Shown here piece after piece: positions 17,416 to 26,192 of a stretch of DNA of 64,000 nt. How positions within the stretch are numbered: the stretch's first letter is position 1; each line of letters opens with the position of its first letter. The notes beneath the pieces were generated by a model. That model made no database searches. It was not told the DNA's origin and saw only the letters and a list, made by a program, of their open reading frames with translations. The translations under genes and the position numbers were made by a program. Source of the DNA: Leptolyngbya sp. BC1307 (GTDB lineage: Bacteria; Cyanobacteriota; Cyanobacteriia; Phormidesmidales; Phormidesmidaceae); NCBI RefSeq assembly GCF_002286735.1, contig NZ_NRTA01000005.1:62001-126000 (forward strand), written 5' to 3'.

Positions 17416-17419
17416 CCCT

Positions 17420-17659
17420 ATGTTTATCCCCTCCTCTCAGGGCGCAGCCGCGTTCACCCCTTCATTTGCCGAAAAGTCCACCGCGCAGCCCGAACCCGTT
17501 CGCCATATGCTGATTGGCACTGCCCCCGCCGTGCTAGCCACCATCAAGCACCTGCACAAACTTCGCTACGCCGACCCCAACGACTGGAGCTTGCCCATGC
17601 CCACCGGTCGCCCAAGTGAAGTAATGGCCATATTAACCAAGCGAGTCAGCTTAGAATAG
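17420..17659 (+). CDS. Small conserved cyanobacterial hypothetical protein
   Basis: About 79 residues from the ATG at 17420; an upstream in-frame start at 17372 lies inside the hairpin and is less likely. The C-terminal core MLIGTAPAVLATIKHLHKL followed by RYADPNDWSLPMPTGRPSEVM and AILTKR resembles a short family that I associate with cyanobacteria and whose function I do not know. The N-terminal 30 residues are Ser/Ala/Pro-rich and look unconserved. No operon partner is visible; the next gene is convergent. Confidence 0.6.
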   Translation: MFIPSSQGAAAFTPSFAEKSTAQPEPVRHMLIGTAPAVLATIKHLHKLRYADPNDWSLPMPTGRPSEVMAILTKRVSLE

Positions 17660-17753
17660 TCACTTTAGCGCCGTTCGGCTGAGATCTCGACCGCGAACCC
17701 AGCCGACTATGGGATTTGCCTCTCAGATAGCAAAGGAACTGCCGAACTGCCGT

Positions 17754-18968
17754 CTAATACCCATAGCTCCATCGGGCATAGTAACCGCGTGTGTCGATAT
17801 GGGTGAAGATAGACGAGCTAGCTAGGCCGCCCCGAGAGCCCCACCATCTATTTAGCCGGGAATATACAGTGGAGGAACCAAGGCCAATGACCACAAAATC
17901 GATAGCGTCGCCAGACATGTGACGAGAAAACCTAGCTCCGCCGACAGCCGCGTTAGACGCCGGGTCGCGATACCAGGAATTGACTCGAATAGGGCGATTG
18001 CCCAGCCGAGAACGCACTTCTTCCATCACCCGCGCAATCCGAATGATGCCATAGACCACATCGCGGTTGACCGGAATGCGGCTACCGTTTCTGGTTGCCT
18101 CCGCCCAGGTAAAGTTACCGTTTGGGATAATCGGCTCTGAGAGATAAAAAGTACTGCTGAAGCCCGGTAGCCGAAACGGGCCTGTGGGTTTATCCGGATC
18201 TGGTTCTGGAGTGGGGGGTTCAGGAATAGGTGGCTTAGGCGGTTCAGGAACGGGCTGTGGCGTGTTATCGGGCGGATTGCCTTCGATGACGATATCCGGG
18301 GCATAGGCGTACCAGGTTTTGAGTTGGCGATCGCCCAACCCCGTATTCGACAGCACTACCCGCACATGGTTGCCGGTCGCCTTTTCGCTATCGACGATTT
18401 CAAACTCAGTCCCATTCTTGACGAACACTTTTTCGGCGCTGGTGAGCTGAGAAGAAAAAACCGGCCTGAGCTTAAACAGCGTATCGCTGATGACCTTAAG
18501 CGTGACGATAGAACCGCTCACCCGCACATCGGGCTGATAGGCATACCAGGTATTGCGGTTGAGTGGGCCTAAAAACTTATTGGCCAGCGCTACTTTGAAG
18601 TGATTGTTGGCTGCTGGTAGGTAAGACTGCAAATCGAACTGAGTACCGTTTTTGACAAAGATCTTGTCCGCATCTGAGAGCTGAGAGGAAACCACAGGCC
18701 GCTGCTTAAACAGCGTATCGCTCACCACCACCAGCTTTACCGGTGACGCCTGAATTTCGATATCCGGGTTATAGCCGTACCATATCCGCTGACCATTCAG
18801 GGTTTCATTCGCTAGCACCAGCCGCGTATGGTCACCCTCAGCTTCGGTATAAGAAATCACCTCAAACTCAGTGCCATTTTTGACAAAGACCTTCTCTGAA
18901 TTTGCCAGCTGTCCCGACAGCTTGGGCCTGAGCTTAAAAAGCGTGTCGCTAACCACTTTGACTTTCAC
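17754..18968 (-). CDS. Peptidase M15-type protein with three N-terminal repeats
   Basis: 404 residues. Residues 1 to about 230 are three tandem units of about 75 residues. Each contains VVSDTLFK.RP, then a KVFVKNGTEF element and a closing WY.Y.PD; these are probably SH3-like or beta-sandwich binding units. A proline-rich linker (residues 230-255) follows. The C-terminal 150 residues are a D-Ala-D-Ala carboxypeptidase-like M15 domain with the zinc motif SRHMSGDAIDF (H-x6-D) and a later FTHIDTRG (H-x-D) segment. This domain type trims peptidoglycan cross-bridges. No signal peptide is visible at the chosen ATG, so export by a non-classical route or an endolysin-like use is possible. It is monocistronic. 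Confidence 0.82.
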   Translation of the reverse strand: MKVKVVSDTLFKLRPKLSGQLANSEKVFVKNGTEFEVISYTEAEGDHTRLVLANETLNGQRIWYGYNPDIEIQASPVKLVVVSDTLFKQRPVVSSQLSDADKIFVKNGTQFDLQSYLPAANNHFKVALANKFLGPLNRNTWYAYQPDVRVSGSIVTLKVISDTLFKLRPVFSSQLTSAEKVFVKNGTEFEIVDSEKATGNHVRVVLSNTGLGDRQLKTWYAYAPDIVIEGNPPDNTPQPVPEPPKPPIPEPPTPEPDPDKPTGPFRLPGFSSTFYLSEPIIPNGNFTWAEATRNGSRIPVNRDVVYGIIRIARVMEEVRSRLGNRPIRVNSWYRDPASNAAVGGARFSRHMSGDAIDFVVIGLGSSTVYSRLNRWWGSRGGLASSSIFTHIDTRGYYARWSYGY

Positions 18969-19186
18969 TGTAAACGCAGCTCCCTATAATGAACGAAGAC
19001 CGTCTTCAAAGGCTTTAACCCCGCCGGTTAATGAGAACCTATCCCCTCTAGATAAAATATCACCCCTAACTTTGCCTGAGGCTCGCTGGGAAAAGTATAG
19101 AACAAAGCTTCCTCAGCGCCTCGTCAGGTATTCTGCCACGCTTCCGCCAGGGCATTGGCCGTAGCCAGGCCAAAATCAGGCCACAA

Positions 19187-21919
19187 TCAGGTCAAAATCG
19201 CCCCACCCATGAGCTTTTGATAGCGCCGTGCCAGTTCCTTTTCCATCAGCGGCCAGCGACTTAGCCCGTCTTCACCCAACTCACTCTCAGCTGCCAGCAC
19301 TTTCGTCGCTGCCGTGCGGGCCTGCTCTAAGACTTCCTGGTCTTCTACCAGGCTGGCCAGGGCAAAATCTGGCAGACCTGACTGACGAGTGCCCAATACC
19401 TGCCCCGGCCCCCGAAAGCGCATATCCATTTCTGAGATAAAAAAGCCATCTTGAGACTGCTCTAAGACTCTTAGCCGCTGCATCGCCGGTTCACTTTTGC
19501 TGCTGCTCATGAGCAAACAGTACGACTGGTCACCGCCACGACCCACCCGCCCTCGCAGCTGGTGCAGTTGCGACAGGCCAAACCGCTCGGCATGTTCAAT
19601 CAGCATGACGGTAGCGTTGGGCACGTCTACCCCGACTTCCACAACTGTTGTAGATACAAGTATTTGCGTCGTCTGCGCTCGAAAGGCACTGATCGCCGCA
19701 TCTTTATCTGCCGAACTCATGCGACCGTGCAGCAGGCCCACCTGAAATTCTGGAAAGATAGTTTCTTGCAGACGCTGGTGTTCTTCTATGGCTGAGCGCA
19801 GATCTAGTTTTTCAGATTCTTCTACCAGCGGCAGCACAATATAGACCTGACGACCTTTGGCAATCTCTCGGCGGATCAGATCGTAGGCATCGGCCCGCTC
19901 ACGCCCTCCCAGCACCGTCGTCTGGATGGCCTTGCGGCCCGGCGGCAGCTCGTCAATCTGGCTGACATCGAGATCGCCATGAATGGTCAGCGCCAGCGTC
20001 CGAGGGATCGGCGTTGCCGTCAGCGTCAGCACATGCGGATTGTCGCCTTTTTGCTGCAGCCTGGCCCGCTGCGCCACGCCAAACCGATGCTGCTCGTCAA
20101 TGGTGACCAGGCCCAGATTGCTAAACTTCACCGGGTCTTCGATCAGCGCGTGGGTGCCGACTAAGACCGGCAGCTCACCCGTCAGCAGCTCCTGGTGAAT
20201 CTGGCGACGCTTAGCGGCTTTGGTCGAGCCTGTCAGCAGCTCTACGGGTAAATGCAGCAGGTTAAACCATTCCACCAGCTTGCGATAGTGCTGCTCGGCG
20301 AGGACTTCGGTAGGGGCCATGAGCGCCGCCTGATAGCCTGCTTGAATGGCGGCCAGAATGCCGATGACGGCGACCACCGTCTTGCCCGAGCCTACATCGC
20401 CCTGCACCAGCCGGTTCATCGGCGCTGAAGACTGCAAATCGTGCAAAATTTCTTGAGTGACCCGCTGCTGGGCGCCTGTGAGCTTAAAGGGCAGCACCTG
20501 GTAAAAGGCGTCGATCAGTTCGCCTGTAGGGGCCATCTGAATGTGGGTTTGCTGCTGCTGCTGTTTCTGGCGGCGGCGCAGCAGGCCGAGCTGTAGGTAA
20601 AAGAATTCGTCAAAGACCAGGCGGCGGCGGGCCTGGGCTAGCGTTTCGCTATCTGGGGGGAAGTGGATGTGGGCGATCGCCACCGCCAAATCCACCAGCG
20701 CATACTGCTCGCGCAGCCCTCTTGGCAGCGGATCGCGCAGATCTACCGCCGACGGCAACGCCGCCACCACCGCCCGGCGAATCAGGTCGGCTCCCACACC
20801 GTCTGTCAGCGGATACACCGGCACCACCCGGCCAATCGTCAGCGAATCAATTGCATCGCCCTCGCCGCCCAGCAGCTCAATCTCAGGGCTGTCAATATTA
20901 ATGCCGTATTTTGACTGCTTCACCAGCCCCGAAATCGCCACGACTGAGCCCGGCGGATACAGCCGCTTTTGCCTTTCTTGCCAGCCCCGCGAGCGAAAGT
21001 GAGTACCGGCTAGAAACCGGCTGATCTTTAACCGAGAGCTGCTGTCGTACACCGTTAGCTCAAAAATTGTCAGCTTAGAATTGCGCGGGCTATTAAAGCA
21101 GTTGCAGCGCTTCACTGTCGCTACGATCGTCACGGTTTCTCCGGGCACCAAATCTTTAATCTTGACCTGACGCGCATAGTCAATATAGTCACGCGGATAG
21201 TAAAACAGGGCATCGCGAATGCTAAGCAGCCCCAACTTAGCCAGCTTTTCGGCCTTGTGAGGCCCAATGCCCTTAAGGTAGGTTAGCGGCTGATCGAGCG
21301 GATGGCTGGATGTGGGGCGATTGACCAGCCCGGTTACGTCAGTGGTCTTAGGCGATTTGGCTGATCGCCGCGCTGAAGTCTTTTTAGATTTGGTAACGGA
21401 TTTGGCGGTAGATTTTGCCGAGCCGGAGCGATCAGCCTCAGTTGGGCCATAGCTCGCCCCAGATTCGGCTAGTAGCGGCAGGGCGTCGGCTGTCTGCCTG
21501 GCCCGATGCAAAAATCGCCGCGTATCGGCAACCAGGTGCTGGCGCTGCGAAAAAGAGAGATCGCCGTACTGAGTAAACCGGTCGGCTAAGGTCTGCCACT
21601 TGTCGGCGCTGATCTGGCTGGCTAGCGGCACAGACAATGCCTGAGCGCCACTGACCAAACTATCCGCTAAAAACTCATTAAAGCGCTGCTGGTGGCCCGC
21701 GATATTGTTAAACCCGTGCTCAGACTCTACGCTCAGAGCCTTTTGCAGACGTACCCAGTCAGGCAGCACCACGGCTTTAGACTGGTCTACAGCTGGTTTG
21801 TCCGTGACCGATCTGGCCGCTGCGGTGTCGGCAGTCGTTTGGTCAAGGGCCAGCTGTTCGGGTGACGATTGATAGGGGGCCGGTTGATCCATGTGACGAG
21901 CGGGGTTAGCCAGTTTCAT
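19187..21919 (-). CDS. recG: ATP-dependent DNA helicase RecG
   Basis: Branch-migration helicase that remodels stalled replication forks and Holliday junctions. About 910 residues. The start is uncertain: in-frame ATGs at 21955, 21919 and 21892 all fall at or within the end of the upstream gene; 21919 or 21892 is preferred. The wedge (OB-fold) domain begins with PLTYLKGIGPHKAEKLAKLG. The superfamily 2 motifs are complete: GDVGSGKT (I), TIDEQHRFG (II), TATPIPRT (III) and the QLRGRVGRG motif VI. A cyanobacterial-type N-terminal extension of about 220 poorly conserved residues precedes the wedge. It is transcribed after the 511-residue acidic protein and overlaps it slightly, so they are co-expressed. 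Confidence 0.95.
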   Translation of the reverse strand: MKLANPARHMDQPAPYQSSPEQLALDQTTADTAAARSVTDKPAVDQSKAVVLPDWVRLQKALSVESEHGFNNIAGHQQRFNEFLADSLVSGAQALSVPLASQISADKWQTLADRFTQYGDLSFSQRQHLVADTRRFLHRARQTADALPLLAESGASYGPTEADRSGSAKSTAKSVTKSKKTSARRSAKSPKTTDVTGLVNRPTSSHPLDQPLTYLKGIGPHKAEKLAKLGLLSIRDALFYYPRDYIDYARQVKIKDLVPGETVTIVATVKRCNCFNSPRNSKLTIFELTVYDSSSRLKISRFLAGTHFRSRGWQERQKRLYPPGSVVAISGLVKQSKYGINIDSPEIELLGGEGDAIDSLTIGRVVPVYPLTDGVGADLIRRAVVAALPSAVDLRDPLPRGLREQYALVDLAVAIAHIHFPPDSETLAQARRRLVFDEFFYLQLGLLRRRQKQQQQQTHIQMAPTGELIDAFYQVLPFKLTGAQQRVTQEILHDLQSSAPMNRLVQGDVGSGKTVVAVIGILAAIQAGYQAALMAPTEVLAEQHYRKLVEWFNLLHLPVELLTGSTKAAKRRQIHQELLTGELPVLVGTHALIEDPVKFSNLGLVTIDEQHRFGVAQRARLQQKGDNPHVLTLTATPIPRTLALTIHGDLDVSQIDELPPGRKAIQTTVLGGRERADAYDLIRREIAKGRQVYIVLPLVEESEKLDLRSAIEEHQRLQETIFPEFQVGLLHGRMSSADKDAAISAFRAQTTQILVSTTVVEVGVDVPNATVMLIEHAERFGLSQLHQLRGRVGRGGDQSYCLLMSSSKSEPAMQRLRVLEQSQDGFFISEMDMRFRGPGQVLGTRQSGLPDFALASLVEDQEVLEQARTAATKVLAAESELGEDGLSRWPLMEKELARRYQKLMGGAILT

Positions 21920-23441
21920 CGGCTGGGCGAACAGTCCAGCTGGCGCGCCAGGCATCTTCAGCTTGAGCGGTTTCTAGGGCACGCTGCGTCTTTTTATAGC
22001 GAATGCCTAATTGCTTCAGCTCGCCCAGCTTTTGCCGCAGCCGTCTGCGCCAGGCGGAGACAGTCGGGTCAGTAAATTCTACTTCACTCAGCCGCAGACT
22101 GATGGCCGCTAGCTCGGGCAGCGCGTCTATTTCAACCGCTTCTGAAGGGATCAGCCGAGGCGATCGCGATTCTTCGGCTCGCCTGTCTGATGGGTAAGGT
22201 CTAGATCGCGGCGATCGCCCCTCAGCCCCTGACGACCGGCGGTCAGGTCGGCTCGATCTGCGCCTGGATCGCGGGCGTTCTGGTTCATCGTCTTCTTCAG
22301 ACTCCAGCATGGCTTCTCCGTGCATCACCCTCACCGACAGGGTGACGACGTTGGGCACGGCATTGATCGGTTCGCCCATGCCCTGCGAATCAGTTGCAGC
22401 GGCCATCAGCGCTTTGGGAAAACTCGGCATGATGTTAGCCTTTTGCAGCAGCTCATTCGCCTCTTCTGAGACTGCCTTAAACACCTCTCGCATAGCCTTT
22501 TCTAACAGCATCTGCTGCTTGACCAAATGAATGGGCGTCAGCGGTGCCTCGTCTGTCTCCTCAGGTTCATTCTGCTGAATAGAGCGGCGAGCCAACCCCT
22601 CTAGCGCAGCGAGCAAATCGTCTTCTTCAGAGATCGTCAGGCGCGGATCGGCGGCGGGCACCTCCATGTCGAACCCCAAATCGTCATCTAAATCGTCATC
22701 TAAATCGTCACCCAGGTCGTCATCCAACTCGTCATCTAGTTCGGCGGCGGTCAGATCTGAGGCTGGGTCTTGCCCGCCGTCTGCTGACTCATCGTCGTCT
22801 AGCGCCGGGGAGGCAAAATCAGTGTCAAAGCTATCGTCTTCACGGTCGTCTGGATAGGCATCGTAGCGATCGCCTTCGTCATCTAGCGACTGCATCTCCG
22901 CCTGCCAGTCTTCGGGGTCAGGGCCAGACAGCTCAGCATCAGGTGGCTGTGGATCTGACTGTGAGAGAGAAGATAGCTTTTCGAGTAGCTGATCGCGATC
23001 GCCCTCTGTGGCAATCACCGTCGCCCCAGCCGCTCTGGCTTCCAACAGCCGCTGCAAAAACGCCAGTCCGCCAGGCGGCTGAGATCGGCGGCTCATTTTT
23101 TTAGCCTGCTCTCGCTGGGCGCTGAGCTGGCTATAGATTTGCCCGCTCAGCGCCTGCAAGCCTTGCTGTACCTGGTTGCGCTGCTCCCAAGAAAGCGCCA
23201 AAAACCTGTCTGGATAGGCCCGCGTACATAGGTGATAGGCCGCCATCACCAGCTGCCGCTTACCTGCCTCACTCAGCGCCTTCAGATAGCTATCGTACAG
23301 CGGCTCCAGGGAGTTAGACATGGCCTCTGTCTGCCGCTGGAGCAGCCCCAGCTCCTTTTCAATTTGGCCGCTTGCTTTAACCATATGCTCTACACAATAG
23401 CGATTTTGCAGCGATACTGCGCCCTGCCCCGCCTGATTCAT
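21906..23441 (-). CDS. Large acidic conserved hypothetical protein upstream of recG
   Basis: 511 residues. I do not recognise an enzymatic domain. The N-terminal 130 residues are helical and conserved-looking (YDSYLKALSEAGKRQLVMAAYHLCT..YP). Residues about 180-270 are highly acidic with Asp-rich repeats (DDDLDDDLGDDL-type) that make an imperfect 12-15-bp DNA repeat around 22680-22730. Residues about 395-445 are Arg/Ser-rich. The C-terminal 80 residues are a charged helical region (LRLSEVEFTDPTVSAWRRRLRQKL). The protein alternates strongly acidic and basic parts, suggesting disorder or nucleic-acid/protein binding. It is transcribed just ahead of recG with overlapping ends. Confidence 0.75.
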   Translation of the reverse strand: MNQAGQGAVSLQNRYCVEHMVKASGQIEKELGLLQRQTEAMSNSLEPLYDSYLKALSEAGKRQLVMAAYHLCTRAYPDRFLALSWEQRNQVQQGLQALSGQIYSQLSAQREQAKKMSRRSQPPGGLAFLQRLLEARAAGATVIATEGDRDQLLEKLSSLSQSDPQPPDAELSGPDPEDWQAEMQSLDDEGDRYDAYPDDREDDSFDTDFASPALDDDESADGGQDPASDLTAAELDDELDDDLGDDLDDDLDDDLGFDMEVPAADPRLTISEEDDLLAALEGLARRSIQQNEPEETDEAPLTPIHLVKQQMLLEKAMREVFKAVSEEANELLQKANIMPSFPKALMAAATDSQGMGEPINAVPNVVTLSVRVMHGEAMLESEEDDEPERPRSRRRSSRPDRRSSGAEGRSPRSRPYPSDRRAEESRSPRLIPSEAVEIDALPELAAISLRLSEVEFTDPTVSAWRRRLRQKLGELKQLGIRYKKTQRALETAQAEDAWRASWTVRPADETG

Positions 23442-23475
23442 AATTTGATATTAAAAATTGGACTCTGATAGTAAA

Positions 23476-23509
23476 AATCGGACTCCTCGCCTTCAAGAAG
23501 AGTCCGATT
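23476..23509 (-). terminator. Rho-independent terminator of the rpsB-tsf operon
   Basis: A 10-bp stem (23476-23485 with 23500-23509), AATCGGACTC/GAGTCCGATT, lies about 60 bp after the tsf stop and is followed on the minus strand by TTTAC, with the pairing A/T ends extending the U tract. It separates tsf from the next minus-strand gene at 23441, which must use its own promoter. A near copy of the 3' half (AAAATTGGACTC) lies just beyond it. Confidence 0.8.
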
Positions 23510-23567
23510 CTAGAACCGTAAGTCAGTCATGCTGAAGTGGGATCAGCTTTGCAGACTAGCGATCGCC

Positions 23568-24230
23568 TTACTTCTTCTGCCCGGTCTGAGCCGCGACTTC
23601 ATCAGCAAAGCTGACCGTTTCTTTTTCGATGCCCTCACCCAAAATGAAGCGAGAGAACCGGCGCACCTGAATATTTTCGCCAAGCTTAGCGACTGCCTGC
23701 TTCACCAGCTCTTCCACGGTGATATTTTGATCCTTAATAAAAGGCTGATCCAGCAGAGAAAGCTCCTTCAGGCGCTTGTCAATCCGGCCCTGCACAATCT
23801 TCTCTTTAATGTTTTCCGGCTTTTTGCCTAAGTCGTCGCGGCCCATCTCAATCTGTTTTTCGCTCTCGACGATTTCAGTAGGAATATCGCCCACTTTGAC
23901 GTACTCAACGTTGGGAGAAGCCGCAATCTGCATGGCCACGTCCCGAGCTAGCTCTTTAAACTCATCGCGACGAGCCACAAAATCGGTTTCACAGTTGACT
24001 TCGACCAGCACACCAACCCGGCCACCTGTGTGAATGTAGCTATGCACCAAGCCCTCTGAAGCGACCCGGCTTTCCTTCTTAGCAGCTGAGGTGATCCCTT
24101 TCTGGCGCAGCCATTCGCTGGCTTTCTCCATGTCGCCATCGGTTTCTTTCAGCGCTTTTTTACAATTCATCATGCCTGCGCCAGTCTGATCGCGCAGTTC
24201 TTTTACCTGCTTTGCAGAAATCTCCGCCAT
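23568..24230 (-). CDS. tsf: Elongation factor Ts
   Basis: Guanine-nucleotide exchange factor for EF-Tu. 220 residues, the short cyanobacterial/chloroplast-like form. The N-terminal UBA-like domain with the invariant [19 protein letters not shown] is present, followed by the core with [24 protein letters not shown]. The C-terminal module is shorter than in E. coli, as usual in cyanobacteria. The ATG at 24230 begins [13 protein letters not shown]. It is transcribed after rpsB with a 240-bp intercistronic region that contains interleaved inverted repeats. Confidence 0.97.
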   Translation of the reverse strand: MAEISAKQVKELRDQTGAGMMNCKKALKETDGDMEKASEWLRQKGITSAAKKESRVASEGLVHSYIHTGGRVGVLVEVNCETDFVARRDEFKELARDVAMQIAASPNVEYVKVGDIPTEIVESEKQIEMGRDDLGKKPENIKEKIVQGRIDKRLKELSLLDQPFIKDQNITVEELVKQAVAKLGENIQVRRFSRFILGEGIEKETVSFADEVAAQTGQKK

Positions 24231-24354
24231 TGTGCCTTCGTCCTAGTAGGGTGTGCTTAGGGCAAGTATTTGCGCCCTATGTTAGTCAAAAAAACTCACT
24301 CCTTACTACCTGTATTAGGTTAAGAAGTTACCAAGAAAGTATCCAAAAGAGTTG

Positions 24355-24413
24355 AGCAGTCGTCGTTAAGGTTAAACTAAACGGCCCAGTAGACTGCTGC
24401 TTAACCTTAACGA
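24355..24413 (-). promoter_or_regulatory. Interleaved inverted repeats between rpsB and tsf
   Basis: Two perfect stems interleave. AGCAGTC (24355-24361) pairs with GACTGCT (24392-24398). TCGTTAAGGTTAA (24363-24375) pairs with TTAACCTTAACGA (24401-24413). The order A-B-A'-B' means they can form either as an H-type pseudoknot or as mutually exclusive hairpins. The element lies 58 bp downstream of the rpsB stop and 125 bp upstream of the tsf start, within the transcript. It may control read-through, processing or tsf translation. Confidence 0.6.
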
Positions 24414-24471
24414 ATTGACTCTGCTAGTTGATGGCTAGCTGACGACAAGAACTAGCTAGCTGGGGCCATCA

Positions 24472-25332
24472 TTAGCTGTCAGCAGTAGCCGCTGCTGGTG
24501 CCGTCTCTGACGACTCTGCGGTAGCCGCTGCGTCTGAGGTATCTGTGGCTGCTTCGATTTCGGCTCCTTCATCATCGTAGTCTGCGCCATCGTAGCCGCC
24601 GTAGATATCGTCCATATCGCCGCTGCCGCCGCTACCACTGTCGGTGCCACCACCTCGGGAGCCCTCATAGATGGCGTCTGCCAACCGGCCAATCAGCAGC
24701 TTAATCGAGCGAATGGCATCGTCATTACCAGGAATCGGCACATCCACTACATCCGGGTCGCAGTTGGTATCTAGCAAAGAGATGATGGGCAGGCCCAGCT
24801 TTTGGCATTCTTGCACGGCGTTATATTCACGGCGTACATCGACGATGATCACCGCATCAGGAATGCGGCGCATGGTTTTGATGCCGCCCAGATACTTCTG
24901 CAGCTTCTCTAGCTCGCGGCGCAGCATTGCCCCTTCTTTTTTAGGCCGCAGGTCTAGCGCGCCTGACGACTGCATCCGCTCTAGCTCCTTCAGGCGCTCT
25001 ATGCGGGTTTTGATCGTGGCCCAGTTGGTGAGCATACCGCCCAACCAGCGCTGGTTGACATAGTAAGAACCGCAGCGGCTGGCTTCTTCAGCGACAATGC
25101 CAGCGGCCTGGCGCTTGGTGCCGACAAACAAAAAGCTCTTACCGCTCTCTGCCGATTTGCGCACGTAGGTGTAGGCATCTTCTAGCAGTTGGGCAGTTTG
25201 CACCAGGTCAATGATATGAACGCCGTTGCGGGAAGTGAAGATGTATTCGTCCATCTTCGGATTCCAGCGGCGAGTTTGGTGACCAAAGTGCACGCCTGAC
25301 TCTAATAAGTCAGACAGGGTTACGACTGGCAT
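24472..25332 (-). CDS. rpsB: 30S ribosomal protein S2
   Basis: 286 residues from the ATG at 25332, which follows a GGAGAA Shine-Dalgarno sequence; the frame extends upstream to 25374 but that part is not coding. Core motifs are typical: [39 protein letters not shown], and [18 protein letters not shown]. The C-terminal 55 residues are a Gly/Ser/Asp/Ala-rich acidic extension absent from E. coli S2 but common in cyanobacteria in various lengths. It is the first gene of the rpsB-tsf operon. Confidence 0.97.
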   Translation of the reverse strand: MPVVTLSDLLESGVHFGHQTRRWNPKMDEYIFTSRNGVHIIDLVQTAQLLEDAYTYVRKSAESGKSFLFVGTKRQAAGIVAEEASRCGSYYVNQRWLGGMLTNWATIKTRIERLKELERMQSSGALDLRPKKEGAMLRRELEKLQKYLGGIKTMRRIPDAVIIVDVRREYNAVQECQKLGLPIISLLDTNCDPDVVDVPIPGNDDAIRSIKLLIGRLADAIYEGSRGGGTDSGSGGSGDMDDIYGGYDGADYDDEGAEIEAATDTSDAAATAESSETAPAAATADS

Positions 25333-25509
25333 TATGTTTTTCTCCTTCCGGGTTAAACCTCCATCTGGCTGCATTTAGAGCGATTGACCGCCAATTGGCT
25401 AAGTCGAAAGGCCGCGCTAAACACCCGAAAATCCAGATGTGTGAATTTAATAGAACTTTACTAGGGTAGCACGCCAGAACGGGTTCATGCCAGATGCTTT
25501 TCAGAAGTT

Positions 25510-25887
25510 TTAGCAGGGCTTAGACATGCTGCTGAATGAGCGTTGATATGCCTCTTCGTCATTGATATCGACTAATACTTCAGGTACTGCAAACTCTACT
25601 TTTTTGATGTTGGCGTGCAGTTTTTGCGTAAGCTGTCGCAGTCCTACTCTCCACCGGTATTTGCTGCTGTAGCGCCTGGCGAACCATCCGGACACGTTTT
25701 TGACTGCCGACATGCCAATTACTCGCACTTTTCCGTCACACACACCCTGAGTCTCTCTGCCGGGCATACCCGTTAGATCTATTTCAACGAGTTGTTCTTT
25801 ACTTTTGAACACCTTCAAGGCTTGTTCGATTATCTTCCCTTCACCCGCGCCACCGCCAACCGTACCGATCAGGCTACCGGAGTGCAT
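25510..25887 (-). pseudogene. Truncated XdhC/CoxI-family remnant
   Basis: The first 50 residues match the middle of an XdhC/CoxI-family protein: SLIGTVGGGAGEGKIIEQAL, then VEIDLTGMPGRETQGVCDGKVRV. Full-length members have about 40-45 residues before the GT(I/V)GGG element, which are missing; an in-frame TGA lies just upstream of the ATG. After GKVRV the sequence no longer resembles the family (SGWFARRYSSKYRWRV...). The ORF is thus a fragment fused to unrelated sequence, probably by deletion. XdhC proteins insert the sulfido ligand of molybdenum cofactor in xanthine dehydrogenase-type enzymes. No molybdenum enzyme is nearby. Confidence 0.6.
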
Positions 25888-26192
25888 CCCTCTTTTTCAT
25901 TGCCGGAAGAGAACAACGCCTCTAAACTTCAAAAGAAGTTGATGGATGCTTTATTCTTTGTTTATCGATTGCCGATTAGGCTAGTCACAACCATCAGGAA
26001 GCAAGTTTGTCCAGTTTTTGTCTGCTTGTAGGCTGTTTGAAAAGGCGAGGTTTACAAGCTGCAGGCAATCTTTTGTGAGCCATTGTAGGGTTTAATTACC
26101 GATGTTTGATCGTGAGATTTACCGTCGGGCTAAATCCTGCAATGGCGACTCGCTTGAGACAAAAATTGGCTATCTCAGGAGAGTCTGCAGCT
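25888..26192. other. Gene-free stretch between XdhC remnant and hydrolase gene
   Basis: About 300 bp that hold the upstream regions of the divergent XdhC remnant and the hydrolase gene. No RNA gene, repeat or convincing promoter is visible. The hydrolase frame remains open into this stretch as far as 26106, but that part lacks conserved character. Confidence 0.5.
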
